Source of the DNA: Bolinopsis microptera
Lineage: Eukaryota; Ctenophora; Tentaculata; Lobata; Bolinopsidae
Assembly (NCBI RefSeq): GCF_026151205.1
Contig: NC_087073.1
Span: forward strand, 8,595,411 to 8,659,410
Reading direction: 5' to 3'
DNA length: 64,000 bases
Shown here: in pieces, positions 46,101-56,662 of the stretch
Layout: each line of letters starts with the position of its first letter
Position numbering within the stretch: the first letter of the stretch is position 1
Made by a program: the position numbers and the translations under genes
The notes under the pieces: generated by a model
Database searches by the model: none
Told to the model about the DNA's origin: nothing
Seen by the model: only the letters and a program-made list of their open reading frames with translations

Positions 46101-49100
46101 TTGACTGCATTTTTCATGAAAGGCCATCTAGCAAGGTCACTGAGGATAGCAGGAGACACAATTGTGGTACTGAAAGTTTTATTCTCAAATAAAGCTTTGA
46201 TTAACGGAATATCATTAAAACATAAAATGAGATTTTGGAAGATTTTTGAAGAGAAGCTTTTCTGCCGTCTCCTTGACCCAAATTTTGCGGTTTTGACTGA
46301 TTTTTTGACCAGTGACCAATCAGTGAGGTCGGTGAGAGTGACACAAGTCGCCATCAAGGTACTAGAAGCAGTATGTCCGGAGAAAACTTTGATGCAATGA
46401 GAGAAAATTACCTGAGTTAGGGCTCCTCCTTATGATATGGTCGCCGGAGTTGCCAGGACTAACTGAGGGTTTGAGTCTCATAACATTTCTCTGAGCAGCT
46501 TGTTGTTGAGCTGCATGTTGCTGAGCAGCATGTTGTCCCATACTGGTCTGTAGGTACCTCAGTGTATCCTGCTTCGAGGTATCTTGGAGGGAACAAGTTT
46601 GAGTTAAGGAGAGCCTTGACATGGCGAGAGAGAGGGGAAGCGGGGGCTTATACATTTATTATTATCATGTATATGATTATCCTAATTGCATTCTAAATGC
46701 ATTTTAAGAAATGTGATAAAGACAGTACAAACTCACGGCTGACTGGGAGGCTCATTGAAGAGAGAGCCTGAGCGAGGTGAGGGTTGCTAGCCAGCAGACT
46801 CGCCATCTCCTCTGTCATGACATTTCCTGTAGCTGACACAGCTCCTGCCACTGCTCCTGACATGGCCCCAGACACTGTCCCTGGTAAAGACCCCAGAACA
46901 ACCCCTGAAGATGCAGGTGGTGCGGGTGAGATTGTCACTATCGGACCGTTCTCTTTCTTCATGACGGCGTGTGCTTGCTGCTGTTAGGTGATAGGAATGT
47001 AAGCTGACGTTTGGAAAGAAATGGGGTAGTTCTTGCAACGATCTAAAAAACACAGTTTTCCTAGAAATGTAACTTATGATGAATGTACATTTGCATTGTA
47101 CATTGTACATGTTTGATCAACTCTTTACCTGTTGCTGTTGTTTAACTGATAAGTCTTGCTGAGATTTGAGAATAGTTTTCCTGATAGAGGGCTGTTTGTC
47201 CTCGTGTCTGTTAATTACAGAACTCTTAGTATCTCCTTCTCCCGTCCTGGTTGAATGAGATGTTAGGATTTTAGGGTGTCTGGCTTAGAATATGGTTATT
47301 GGTGGGTGTATGAATGGAGTTGGGGTGAAAGATTACGATGAAACTTGAAGAGTTGAGAGAATCAGATATAATTTAATTTTCAATTGTGGCTACGGAACTG
47401 ATTTTATGCAAGATATGGACAATGGGCATTTAGAATCAGTTTACTCACATGTTGGGTTGGGTGATGTTGGTCTCATCTGACATGTCGTAACAGAGCGGTA
47501 GGTCACAGCTAGAAGAAGATGATGAGGGTCTGCTCACTTTTTTCCTGGCTTCCTCTGTTTCGTCTGCGTCATCCGTTTCACTTCCACCTCCTAGTTGGTG
47601 TGATAACATTGTTAAAGATAGTTACTTGATATGCTATTTATAACTTAGGCCAGATTGATAGACAGGCATTTTCGAAAATGGCATTATAAATGGTCGGTAC
47701 TAGTTTTTGACCCTACTACATTTTAAAACAAATCGCTCGCAAAGATGTATCCCTTACCAATAGATATAGTGCGAGACTGTTTGTTAGCACAGATGTATCC
47801 CTTACCAATAGATATAGTGCGAGACTGTTTGTTAGCTATCTTGTTGGAGAAGTGAGCAGCTATAGGATCGTTACTAGTAGTCTGGTTGGGTACTCTGCCT
47901 ACCACCCTCTTCTTCTCCGTTGTCTTACTCGTCACCGGCTCGTCCTCTGACGAGTCGAAGTCGTATACTTTAAATACGGACGACTTCTTGTCCACTGAGC
48001 CCTTCTCTGTTCCTTTCTTCTTGGGGGTTATCACTTTGTCTTTCACCTGAAGATGGGGGGTTATCACTTTGTTACACTTTTGTGTGACTCATCAAATACC
48101 GGGTTTTATTTTAGCCTATCAAAAGAAAGACATAAACAATAAATATAACAGTGAGATTAATTATTGAAACTATAGATAAGAATGCCTAAGAACAATCTAA
48201 AGCTCTAGCTAACTGCTAAAATAATAAATCGTAGCCCCCCCCCCCCCCCCCCCCCGCCAACATACCACTTCGAAAGTTTCGGTGGTGTTGTGGTCGCCTC
48301 CCCTCATGTGCGACTCCCCAATCCACCCAGCTATCTTTATAGGGTTCCCCATGTTATCTTTAGTTTCTACTGGAGTGAGGATCGTGTATCCTTCTTTCTG
48401 AGACCTGTCAGAGCAACTTTTAGAGTTGACAATTATTATTAATCTTGATGAATGCTTACTTACTGAAACACTGAGTGTTATAGTCAAGGGGTAGCATGAA
48501 AAAAATCCTATTAAAATATTAAACATTTTTCATGCTAACAATGTATTACATAAAACGAATATAGCTCTCCACGTGACGCGACGTAGAGTCAAACCACGTG
48601 ACGTGGAATCAAACCACGTGATGTTTAGTTTCCTCACCTGTTCAACATCATGGTTTTGAGAGCTTTCTCTCCTTGGTCGTCATCAGAGGAGGTTATCTTC
48701 TCTCCCTCCTCAATCTTCACAAACTTGTCTTTAGTTTTACGTCCAGGCCCTGTTCTTAACACGTACTTCCGCTTTGTGGGACCTCCATCTGAGAGGATTT
48801 ATCATTTAAGTGACAAAAATGTTTATAGATTCGAGGTTATAAAGGAACAGGGAAGAAATCGACATTTTTCAATAAGATACACTCGATAGGATTAGATAAT
48901 GAAAAAGTTGCACAAATTATCTTAATAAAGGATGCGCGCCCCTTTTAGAGACCGCTATTTTAAAGTTGTATCCTGAAACCCAGCATAAGTTGCGTACGGT
49001 CAAGAGCAAGAAGGAGCGACCTCCAGAAATAAAAACTTAACCTTGCTGAGCGGTCGTCTCCTCTGCTGTTTCCTCCCCAGCATGAGACTTAGCAGTGAGT

Positions 49101-52100
49101 CGGGGCAGGTTCTTGTAGGCGGAGCTGGTGGTGGAGGGTGGTGGACCAGGGGTCTGGATGTCTGGGGCTGGGGTCTTATTGTCTTCTGTTTCGAACCTGG
49201 ATACGATGTACAAGTAATAAATGACCAATACAAATGGTTTTTTATTTAAATAAACGATTTCAATGCTACTTTTATTTCCGTTACAAAGTTATTGACTTTT
49301 AAACAAGAATCTCCAAACTAAAAAGTGGTACTAACTTGTTCCAGCGCTTCATTGAGGGGGGAGCAGCCTGCCCCACATCACTACCCCTGTGAATCTGAGG
49401 CATATGTGGAGGGAGGGTGTGTGAGAAGAGTGGGGGTGGGTTAGCAGCAGGGTTGTGGAGAGGAGGTGGTGGAGGGTGGGAGGTGGGGGCACACTCCTCC
49501 TGGATACTGCTCACCATAGCTATCACATCTGGCGTGGTGGGGCGGGGCAGGTTACTGTCGTGGTGGGGTTCTAGTGGGGGTAGTGTGTTGCAGGACTCAG
49601 AGTGGGACGTTGCTATGCAGGTTGCTATGGAGCGCACTTCCGCATCACGTGAGTTTTCTATCTCTTCCAGTGTTTTCTGTATCGCTGCTGGGTCGCTCTC
49701 TAGCTTTAGATCGTTACCCTGGGAAAGGAGCGTTAGTTGCGAGGAAACAGGTAGTTACTCAAAGTTAGGCCACATTCTAGACAAATCTATGAAAGGAATA
49801 ATTGAGGGTGAATCAGTTGAATTCTGTGATGTAGTTGGATAGCAGTTGACCAACAAACTAGGACCAGTGACCGAACTTTTGAGGGGGTCCCGGACCCCAA
49901 CCGCCAAACGGTGCCCGCGGGGCAGCCGCGCCCATATTTGGTCCAAATTAGGCCCAATTTAGCCAAATACCCTGAACATGCCGAAAATCCAGATTTTAGG
50001 TGCTTTACTTGTAGCTAGTGGTCCCCTGAACTTGTATATGAATTTTCATCAAGATTGGACAAAAAATAACTGAGTTATGAGCCAAAAACCATATGACCAT
50101 ATTTGGGCATATGCACCAAATTTGATCGATTTTGGCCCATAAATTAGTCAAATATCAATATTTTTGAATGAAACTAACTTTATATGGAAGGTAAGCCTAT
50201 ACTACACATTATCTATGATTATCAGCTCAGTATCTACCTAACTGTGGATTCTGTGGTCAAATAATCGCAAAAAATGAACAAAACTGCCCATATCTCAGTT
50301 CGCGATAATTGCAAAACTGACTTCGCTCAAAACAATAGAACTCAATAGGGTTTCAATATTTTTACATGAAATTTTCAGAATCAACGTAGAATCGCATTTC
50401 GACCTTAAGTTTTGTATTATAATTTTGAGTTAGGCCTTTACAAAAATTTGGCGGCCAAATTCCAAAATTTGCAATGCAAAATTCAGAATTTGTCGAAATG
50501 CGATTCTACGTTGATTCTGAAAATTTCATGTAAAAATATTGAAACCCTATTGAGTTCTATTGTTTTCACCGAAGTCAGTTTTGCAAATATCGCGAACTGA
50601 GATATGGGCAGTTTTGTTCATTTTTTGCGATTATTTGAACACAGAATCCACAGTTAGGTAGATACTGAGCTGATAATCATAGATAATGTGTAGTATAGGC
50701 TTACCTTCCATATAAAGTTAGTTTCATTCAAAAATATTGATATTTGACTAATTTATGGGCCAAAATCGATCAAATTTGGTGCATATGCCCAAATATGGTC
50801 ATATGGTTTTTGGCTCATAACTCAGTTATTTTTTGTCCAATCTTGATGAAAATTCATATACGAGTTCAGGGGACCACTAGCTACAAGTAAAGCACCTAAA
50901 ATCTGGATTTTCGGCATGTTCAGGGTATTTGGCTAAATTGGGCCTAATTTGGACCAAATATGGGCGTGGCTGCCCCGCGGGCACCGTTTGGCGGTTGGGG
51001 TCCGGGACCCCCTCAAAAGTTCGGTCACTGGTCCTAGTTTGTTGGCCAACTGCTATCTCGAAACCAAGTTTCACAAAAAAATCAAGGTGAACCCCCCCCC
51101 CCCCCCCCCCCCCCCCCTTAACACTATCTAGACAATGCACTTTACCGAAGGAACCTTATCATTTTAGTAAACATTACCCTCTTTGACAATTGTTGACGAT
51201 ATCTTAGCGGAATAAGCATTTTCATTCGTGGTCTGAAACCCTGAGTGAATTTTAGTGAATGAGTGAACATGCGAATGAGAACAAACAAGTGGGTGAAAGA
51301 AATAGATTTGTAAGTGAGTGTTTGGGGAATTCAGAGAGTGACTTACGTCCAGGACTCCGTTTTCTATCACAGCGTTCACATTAGACATCACATTAGAATC
51401 AACATCAAAATCGTCTATATTTGATCCTGAATCGTCGGAGGAATCTGCTTTAGAGTTAGACTTCATCTGCTCCTGACTCTTTTGACTCTGAAATAAACGT
51501 GCAGGTCAATGCACTGAAAATAAGAAGAGTGCTTAAGTAAATACAACAACGTCAACAAACGGAGGTAACATGTGATGATCAAGACTGCAAGCAACACACT
51601 TTATGAGTTCCAGTCAACATTGGAAAGTCAAAATGAAAACGAAACTAATTTAACGGAAAGTTAAAGTTTCTGTACGTGAATAAGAGAGGGGTTCTTGAAG
51701 CAATCGTCCAGGGCAAGTCGTTTCCTGTGGTTGTGGAAGTAGTGTTTGACTTGCGCTGCTGTCTTGGTAGGAATCTCCTTAGCAATCTTGTTCCAGTTCT
51801 TGCCCAGCTTCCGCAATACTGAAAATTGAATGATCATTATCTTGGTAATCTGGTACTGATATCCAATCAGACGGTAAAAATCCTGGTGGATTATGGACAC
51901 AAATGCCCAATAATACCAACAGCTGACCAAAAAAACAGACAAAGGACTCACATTCTCGTAGAGTCTCAATATCCTGCTCGTTCCATCCTTTACCAGACTC
52001 AGTTTCGTTCTCAACCCTCTTAGACCTCGTGATACGCGGCGTGGCGGGAGATAACGGGGTCTGCAAGTTGATAGAAGCCTAAGATGAAAACAAAATCTAC

Positions 52101-53454
52101 TAATAGTAATGGCCTTAATCTTGAAGTTTCATGTATTTTCCGTCAATCTACCTGCCAGTAGTTAGTGTTAATCCACCTAAAAACTGCTGCAGAAAGTCCC
52201 GAAATTATACCTGTTCTTTTACTCACGCTTATTTGAGCGACATCTTTAGGAGGTACAATTCCCTTCCTCTTTTTCTTTGGTAGCAGAGCCTTGTAGTTCT
52301 CCTTCTTCTTTGACAGATAGTAATAGTGGACACATTGAGCTACCTAGGAGATTGGGTTCTTCTTTAAGGAAACCTCACATTGCATAAAATATTGTAACTA
52401 ATGTCTAGACAGCACGTAACGCATCACGTAGTTACGCGTTACGCGACGCGTTATGTTCCATCTTAACAATCACTTTCTTATTATCCTTTAATTTTTATCG
52501 GTTTTTCGGCTTTGAAAAAAAAAACAGCGCAGAACCTTGTCTCCGATAATTCGAACGATATAGAAAAAAAGGTACTAACATTTTTAGTAGGAATATTGGC
52601 GGCGATCTTGTGGAACACTTTGCCATGTTGAGCAAACTTTTCCCTGAAGGTCAGTCGCTCACTCTCCGTCCACACATTGTGCACTGTTAAGATGTGAGAC
52701 TTGTGTTGCTGGGCTGGACTGAACTCCCTCCCTGAACGATAATTTACTTAAATTGATAATTTTAAGTTCCACGAGAGGAGGAATCGACTGACTTGGTAGC
52801 GGATTTCAATCCGAATTCAGGGCACATTGCGTGAGTTTTAAAAGGTCTTAAAAATATGTCACAAACCGTTCTCGTTGTAAAAGCGTTTAGCCTTCTCCAC
52901 AGGGTTGAGCATCATGTGGGGGGTGGTGGCTGCTGTCTCCAGCTGCTTGTCCTCACTCTCCTGGTGCTCTGTTAACTGTTCCACTATCTCTGCTAACTCC
53001 GCCTCACTCCGCACTGCGTTACCCGAACTCCGTGCTCTTTAAACATTATCACAGTGAGATGTTATAATGATGAATGTTTTTCCTAATTTATACGACAGAT
53101 TGTAAAATCTCGGCACCGCTCATCGAATGTTTTTTAAATGTAAGAGTTGTGCGTAAAGACGAAACATGAAAGGTGCAAGACGATGAGTACTAAAACTGTA
53201 AAATATCCGGCAGAATTCAGTTGATCTCCTTACGAATTATTGGTTGAGGAGCACAACCCTAGCTTGAAACGTTTTCTATACCTGTTAAAACGTTCCTCCT
53301 GCTCCAGTTTCCGTTTTATGGTCGGGAACATAGTCTCAAAATATTTCCTACACTGCAACAAGTCCTTCTGTCTCTTTGGGTTCTCCTCCAGTATCTTCAG
53401 CTTCTCCTGCCATACCACGTACTTTGTATTGTACTCCTCTACCAGCTGCTTCTC
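40158..53454 (-). CDS. NCoR/SMRT-type nuclear receptor corepressor (3' 21 exons)
   Basis: Exons, 5' to 3': 53282-53454, 52867-53036, 52580-52731, 52227-52343, 51952-52078, 51676-51818, 51347-51487, 49336-49718, 49042-49196, 48638-48788, 48266-48404, 47806-48046, 47449-47590, 47129-47246, 46737-46980, 46412-46582, 42244-42376, 41156-42104, 40783-40965, 40564-40633, 40158-40270. All phases match; the sum is 4,215 nt ending in TGA. The first exon has the basic coiled region before the DAD (FETMFPTIKRKLEQEERF). SANT1/DAD follows (VHNVWTESERLTFREKF, VAQCVHYYYLSKKKENYKAL), then SANT2 (LLRKLGKNWNKIAKEIPTK, QVKHYFHNHRKR). The rest is disordered and Pro-, Ser- and Gln-rich. SANT1/DAD binds and activates HDAC3 and SANT2 binds histone tails, so the role is transcriptional repression. 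The N-terminus lies upstream of 53454 and was not found. About 1,404 residues are present, against about 2,400 in vertebrates. Confidence 0.95.
40882..40960 (-). repeat. CAG/CAA run encoding polyglutamine
   Basis: A mixed CAG/CAA tract on the coding strand gives about 26 consecutive glutamines near the start of exon 40783-40965 of the corepressor, directly after MM. The mixed codons make it less prone to slippage than pure CAG. Polyglutamine is also found in vertebrate NCoR/SMRT, although at another place. Confidence 0.93.
41355..41735 (-). repeat. 51-bp coding minisatellite (17-residue repeat) in corepressor
   Basis: About seven nearly identical 51-bp units encode the 17-residue repeat with core QRSLIEQRGAAGLSEA inside exon 41156-42104. 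Units differ mainly by T/S in GL(T/S)EA. Shorter EQQSRTIA repeats precede it. The period is a multiple of three, so copy changes keep the frame. The plus-strand open frames over this block are mirror artefacts. Confidence 0.93.
43072..43409. mobile_element. MITE with long inverted ends at a TTAA-like site
   Basis: The ends are inverted repeats starting AAGGGTCTGCCCACACTACG, continuing imperfectly for about 70 bp. Blocks such as GCCACATGGC and AAGTGGCACA recur inside, in both orientations. The left border is TTAA and the right border reads TTAC, consistent with a slightly decayed TTAA target site (Kolobok or piggyBac type), but this is inferred. No coding capacity. It lies in the large corepressor intron. 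Confidence 0.8.
43680..46007 (+). pseudogene. NERD nuclease-like / SF1 helicase-like protein, two compensating frame breaks
   Basis: The frame opens at ATG 43680, eight bases after a good acceptor (ATATTTCAG), so a 5' UTR exon may exist upstream. Residues 1 to about 250 include a NERD (nuclease-related) domain: NYEAEVIVYRAL, GECDFVIIGANYFVIIEVKN, with the acidic residue and ExK arrangement of PD-(D/E)XK folds. The frame then shifts by -1 near 44430, giving RNMLLAVWCTKNNTCDPSKC, and shifts back near 44600. The C-terminal part is a P-loop helicase: Walker A GPAGTGKT, Walker B VFVDEIQT, and a motif-VI-like YITMSRAR. NERD-helicase fusions are best known from bacteria. The gene is otherwise intronless and sits antisense in a corepressor intron. 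The two breaks may be real decay or assembly indels. Confidence 0.78.
46008..46411. other. Spacer between NERD-helicase end and corepressor exon
   Basis: Both strands are open for about 90-99 codons here, but neither begins with a convincing start nor shows a recognised motif. I call no gene. Confidence 0.5.
47744..47839. repeat. 48-bp direct duplication spanning a 5' splice site
   Basis: Two almost identical 48-bp copies (47744-47791 and 47792-47839), each containing the exon end TCTATTG and the donor GTAAGG. Use of the first donor ends the exon at 47806. Use of the second ends it at 47758 and adds 16 residues (ANKQSRTISIGKGYIC) in frame. Confidence 0.92.
48235..48255. repeat. Poly-C/poly-G tract
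   Basis: About 21 consecutive C on the plus strand, within 11 bp of corepressor exon 48266-48404. It is G-rich on the transcribed strand. Confidence 0.9.
49838..51057. mobile_element. 1.22-kb foldback element (two 566-bp inverted arms)
   Basis: Left arm 49838-50403 and right arm 50492-51057 are reverse complements around an 88-bp centre at 50404-50491. The same centre, 50447.5, is obtained from the outer ends (GATAGCAG ... CTGCTATC) and from blocks near the middle, so the arms carry no net indel. Only scattered mismatches are visible. No transposase is encoded; open frames inside are spurious. It lies in the corepressor intron between exons 49336-49718 and 51347-51487. No target duplication was recognised. 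Confidence 0.95.
51092..51117. repeat. Poly-C tract
   Basis: About 26 consecutive C on the plus strand, 35 bp beyond the right end of the foldback element. Confidence 0.9.
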
Positions 53455-54029
53455 CTGAAACACAACATAGTCAGTTTCTCCTTCCAAACCACGTACTTAA
53501 TAATCGTACTCCTGGGATATACAGTGAGGTTATAATTTATGTGGGTGTCAGGTTATGTTTAGGATTTATTTTACCAGAAAGTATGGTCGCTTTCATTACC
53601 CAATAGTTATAATGATAAGTCTGCAAAGAATGTAATCTCTGTTTGGTAAACCAAATAGCAAATTTTTCTATTATAAAAGCTGATAACGAATCAGATAACA
53701 GCATCTAAGTTAATCTGCTACCATAACCTTAAACGTCGACTGATGAGTTTAGTGCGACCAATCACAATGACTAATTCTACTGATAAAATAATTCGACCAA
53801 TGGCAACAGCTCAATTTACGGTAATTTATGAAAAAGATAAGACTGATTTAAAAGTATAGTCGCATTGTCCTACATCTCATAATTGTTAAGCTTGTGGCTG
53901 ATTGATCGTTAAATATCGTTTTAATATTCAGTGCAGAAATTAACCTTTTCTATTTTCCCTAGCTCACTTACGATGTTTTAGAACGAAGATACTAACTATT
54001 ACATGATAGGTATGCCCAAGATCACAGCA
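53455..54029. other. Upstream of first detected corepressor exon
   Basis: No further corepressor exon was recognised. Around 53484-53516 the sequence CCACGTACTT ... CGTACTCCT repeats, imperfectly, part of exon 53282-53454, so a short exon segment seems to have been copied into the intron. Confidence 0.5.
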
Positions 54030-54781
54030 ACCACAAGGGACACCATGCAGTATTTTGAAAAAGCCTGGTCTGGAATCTCTGACAACCGATGAGATTCTCA
54101 CAGCGCTAACTAACGACATGGTATAAAACCATCCATCGAATCATCGAAAATGGTTCACTATCCTCCCTATATTGCGGAACAACGATTGTTCGTCTACTTG
54201 AAGGAAGAGAATGGAGTCTTCTACCCTCAGCTTAAACGACGATTTCAAATGAAATTCAACCGACCATCCCCTTGCCGGAAAAGCTGCTTTGATATGCATC
54301 ACAACATCAAGTTCACTTTTTCTGCACACAATCGGCAAAGAGCCGACAGAAGACGAACTGCGAGGATCGAAGAAAACATCACCATGGTTGTTGGTGACGT
54401 GATGGATCTATGGATACACCTAAAATTGGCACCCGAAAACGAGCTCCTGCCTTAGACCTCAGCAGATCATCACTTCAACGAATCCTAAAGCGAGATCTTT
54501 CTAACCGGGCCTATCGGATCACAAAGAAACGCAAACTTTTAGACCGTGATTTCCAATCGAGGATAGATTTTGCCAACACATTCCTGTTCAAGCAAAATGC
54601 GGATCCTTACATTGAGTACGAAATCTGGTACAGCGACGAGGCTCACTGCCACATCAACGGATACGTCAACTCGCAGAATGTAATTCACTGGGGCTCTGCT
54701 AGACCGGATGAAGTGGTGAAGAGAGAAGCTTTTCCTGAAAAGATAAGAAGTCTCCCTCCGTTGCCCTCTTCAAAGTCCTAA
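54030..54781 (+). pseudogene. DDE transposase remnant (Tc1/mariner-like with DUF4817-like N-terminus)
   Basis: The N-terminal part reads YIAEQRLFVYLKEENGVFYP and EENITMV. After a frame change near 54410-54450 it continues SRSSLQRILKRDL, RIDFANTFLF and YSDEAHCHINGYVNSQN. This order (helix-turn-helix, then the first acidic block of a DDE domain) matches transposases found widely in insects and other invertebrates. It stops before the remaining DDE residues, so it is inactive. Confidence 0.72.
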
Positions 54782-55258
54782 AGGATCTTCCAACATGGAA
54801 TTCTCTCGACCTTTCTCATCTCCAGTTTCCTGCTCTTCCTCCTTCTCTCCGGTCTTCAGTTCCTGAACTTCTATCCTTCATCGATCATCGTCTTCTTCCT
54901 GAGAACGAGCACCTCCTTCCTCGCTGCGACTACAAGGAGTTCCTGGAACTGGCAAAGCTATACATTGGTGGAACAATTGAACGCAAGAAGAGGTGGACCT
55001 TCAAGATTTCCCGTCCTGGGGCGAACCACCACGCCAGGTGGATGTCGAAAGCGATCTACATTCTTAAGCTGGCGCTCATCGGTCATCGACTCAACCAATC
55101 AAAACTCTCCTGGCAGAAGAAGGAGAAAGTCCGCCTCCTAGCCCCTTGGATCGTGTTCTGCTACATGCAGTTCTGGTTCCTTTCTCCGTCCCTAGAAGAT
55201 GCAGCAGTAAACGACCTCAAGCTGTTCTTATCTCTACAGAGGGGTATAGCATAGGACT

Positions 55259-56182
55259 CAGTGGCGGAAGTCACTGCGGCGGTGTACAGTCCGGCGGAGG
55301 ACGGTACAGCGGAGGCCGGTACGGCGGTACTTTCCACCGACCTTGGACATCGACGACCTCCTCGTCTACTTCCAGACGACATGGATCCAGGGACTCACCA
55401 CCTCCTCTGGTACTGGACGAGCCAAGTTCCCTCCACTCTCCTGGAACGCTTACGATCGGACCCACTTCCACATGAACAGAACGAACAACTTCGTGGAGTC
55501 CTGGAACAAGAAGTTCTCCGCTATCCTTGGACACTCCAACCCCACCATCTACAACTTCATCACAGCACTTCAGATGGAGCAGAGTTCAACAGATGGGAAA
55601 CACGCAGCCTACCTGGTCGGAGAGAACCCACCGAAGAGGAAGAAAGCTCACAGCGACAAGGACAGGAGGATTCACCGCATCGTGCAGAACTACCACTCTT
55701 ACGAAGATGATGTCTTGGCTTACTTGGATCTGTTCAGAAGTGTTCTGTGAATTATTGATTGCTGTAACTTCTTGATAATGATTTGTGGGATTTAGATATT
55801 ATTGCTATTGAGTGTGTCAAGTTATATTAACTTTTTGATTTTCAACAACTCAATATTCTCGATTTACATTGTCTGCAAAGCCCTGAATAAAAAAAATGAA
55901 CAACTAAACTAACAAGAATTATACAGAATGATAAAGAGAAAATTAAAAAATAAAACTTATAATGCGAATCTAGAACAAAACTTAGAAACAAGTTGAATGT
56001 GTAAGTTCTGTCTTAGGTACAGTTTCTAGTAGTAGTAGTAGTACCGCCGTACTGTCCAAAGTAAAGTGGGTGTCATGTGATCCGCCGTTCCGTCCAACCT
56101 TTTTGGAAAGTACCGCCGTACCGGCCTCCGCTGTACCGTCCTCCGCCGGACTGTACACCGCCGCAGTGACTTCCGCCACAGT
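55259..56182. mobile_element. MULE-type DNA transposon, internally deleted, nested insertion
   Basis: The ends are perfect or near-perfect inverted repeats of about 75 bp, starting GTGGCGGAAGTCACTGCGGC and rich in CGG/CCG. The interior encodes only a C-terminal piece of a MULE-type transposase (listed separately). No clean 8-10-bp target duplication is visible. It interrupts the older element at 54782-56655. GC content is far above that of the flanks. Confidence 0.82.
55336..55750 (+). pseudogene. MULE-type transposase C-terminal fragment
   Basis: One open frame reads FPPLSWNAYDRTHFHMNRTN, NFVESWNKKFSAILGHSNPT and YNFITALQMEQ, ending in a stop at 55748-55750. The pattern RTNN-VE-W...HP-I..FI..L..EQ is typical of the region after the catalytic core in MULE transposases. 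The catalytic DDE part is absent. Confidence 0.72.
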
Positions 56183-56662
56183 GACCGGTTCCCACTTGGT
56201 ACCTCTCAGAAGAGTTGATTCCGATTGCCCTCTTCTCAGATAAAGTCCCGGACGAGGAGAAGGAAGTCCTTGCGGCTAAGATAGGAAAACTGCCGCCTCA
56301 ATCTCTACCTATCCAGAAACCTAAACTGCAACTGCCTACAATCAGTGAGAAGTCTCGTCTAGGTGACTTCGTGGGACCTCGCTCTATCCTCATCTTCCAG
56401 TTACTCGGGGAGTCCCATACCTTCCTATCAACAGATGAGTGGTGGCTTCTACCTCAGTACGACGACATGAAGCGGAGTCTCCGGAATCTTGTGCCTCTGA
56501 ACGACTCCTGCGAGCGGGCTTTAGCGCTAGCCACTCGACTCAACGGGGCTATAACACGGGACGAATACTCATGGCAGGAGCTGGTCAGGGTGGTGGCTTC
56601 ACATCACGAAAAGTTCCCCGTGAAGACAAAGAAAGATCTGAAGAAGTTCTTGTAGTTTTAAA

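Larger units (their letters stand above)
54782..56655 (+). pseudogene. Unclassified repetitive-element ORF split by a later insertion
   Basis: The first part (54782-55255) contains FLELAKLYIGGTIERK, RPGANHHARWMSKAIYILKL and PSLEDAAVNDLKLF. The second part (56183-56655) contains YLSEELIPIALFSDKV, STDEWWLLPQYDD, LVPLNDSCERALALATRLN and a C-terminal HEKFP..K..LKKFL. I recall these blocks, in this order, from multi-copy predicted proteins of unknown function in invertebrate genomes. I cannot name the superfamily. The 924-bp transposon at 55259-56182 interrupts it. Confidence 0.6.

Noticed and set aside
46094-46400. ORFs of 87-99 codons on both strands
   Set aside because: Start codons are poor, no motif is recognised and the two strands overlap; likely chance.
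50412-51140. Short ORFs inside the foldback element
   Set aside because: No conserved motifs; the arms contain many stops and the frames arise by chance.
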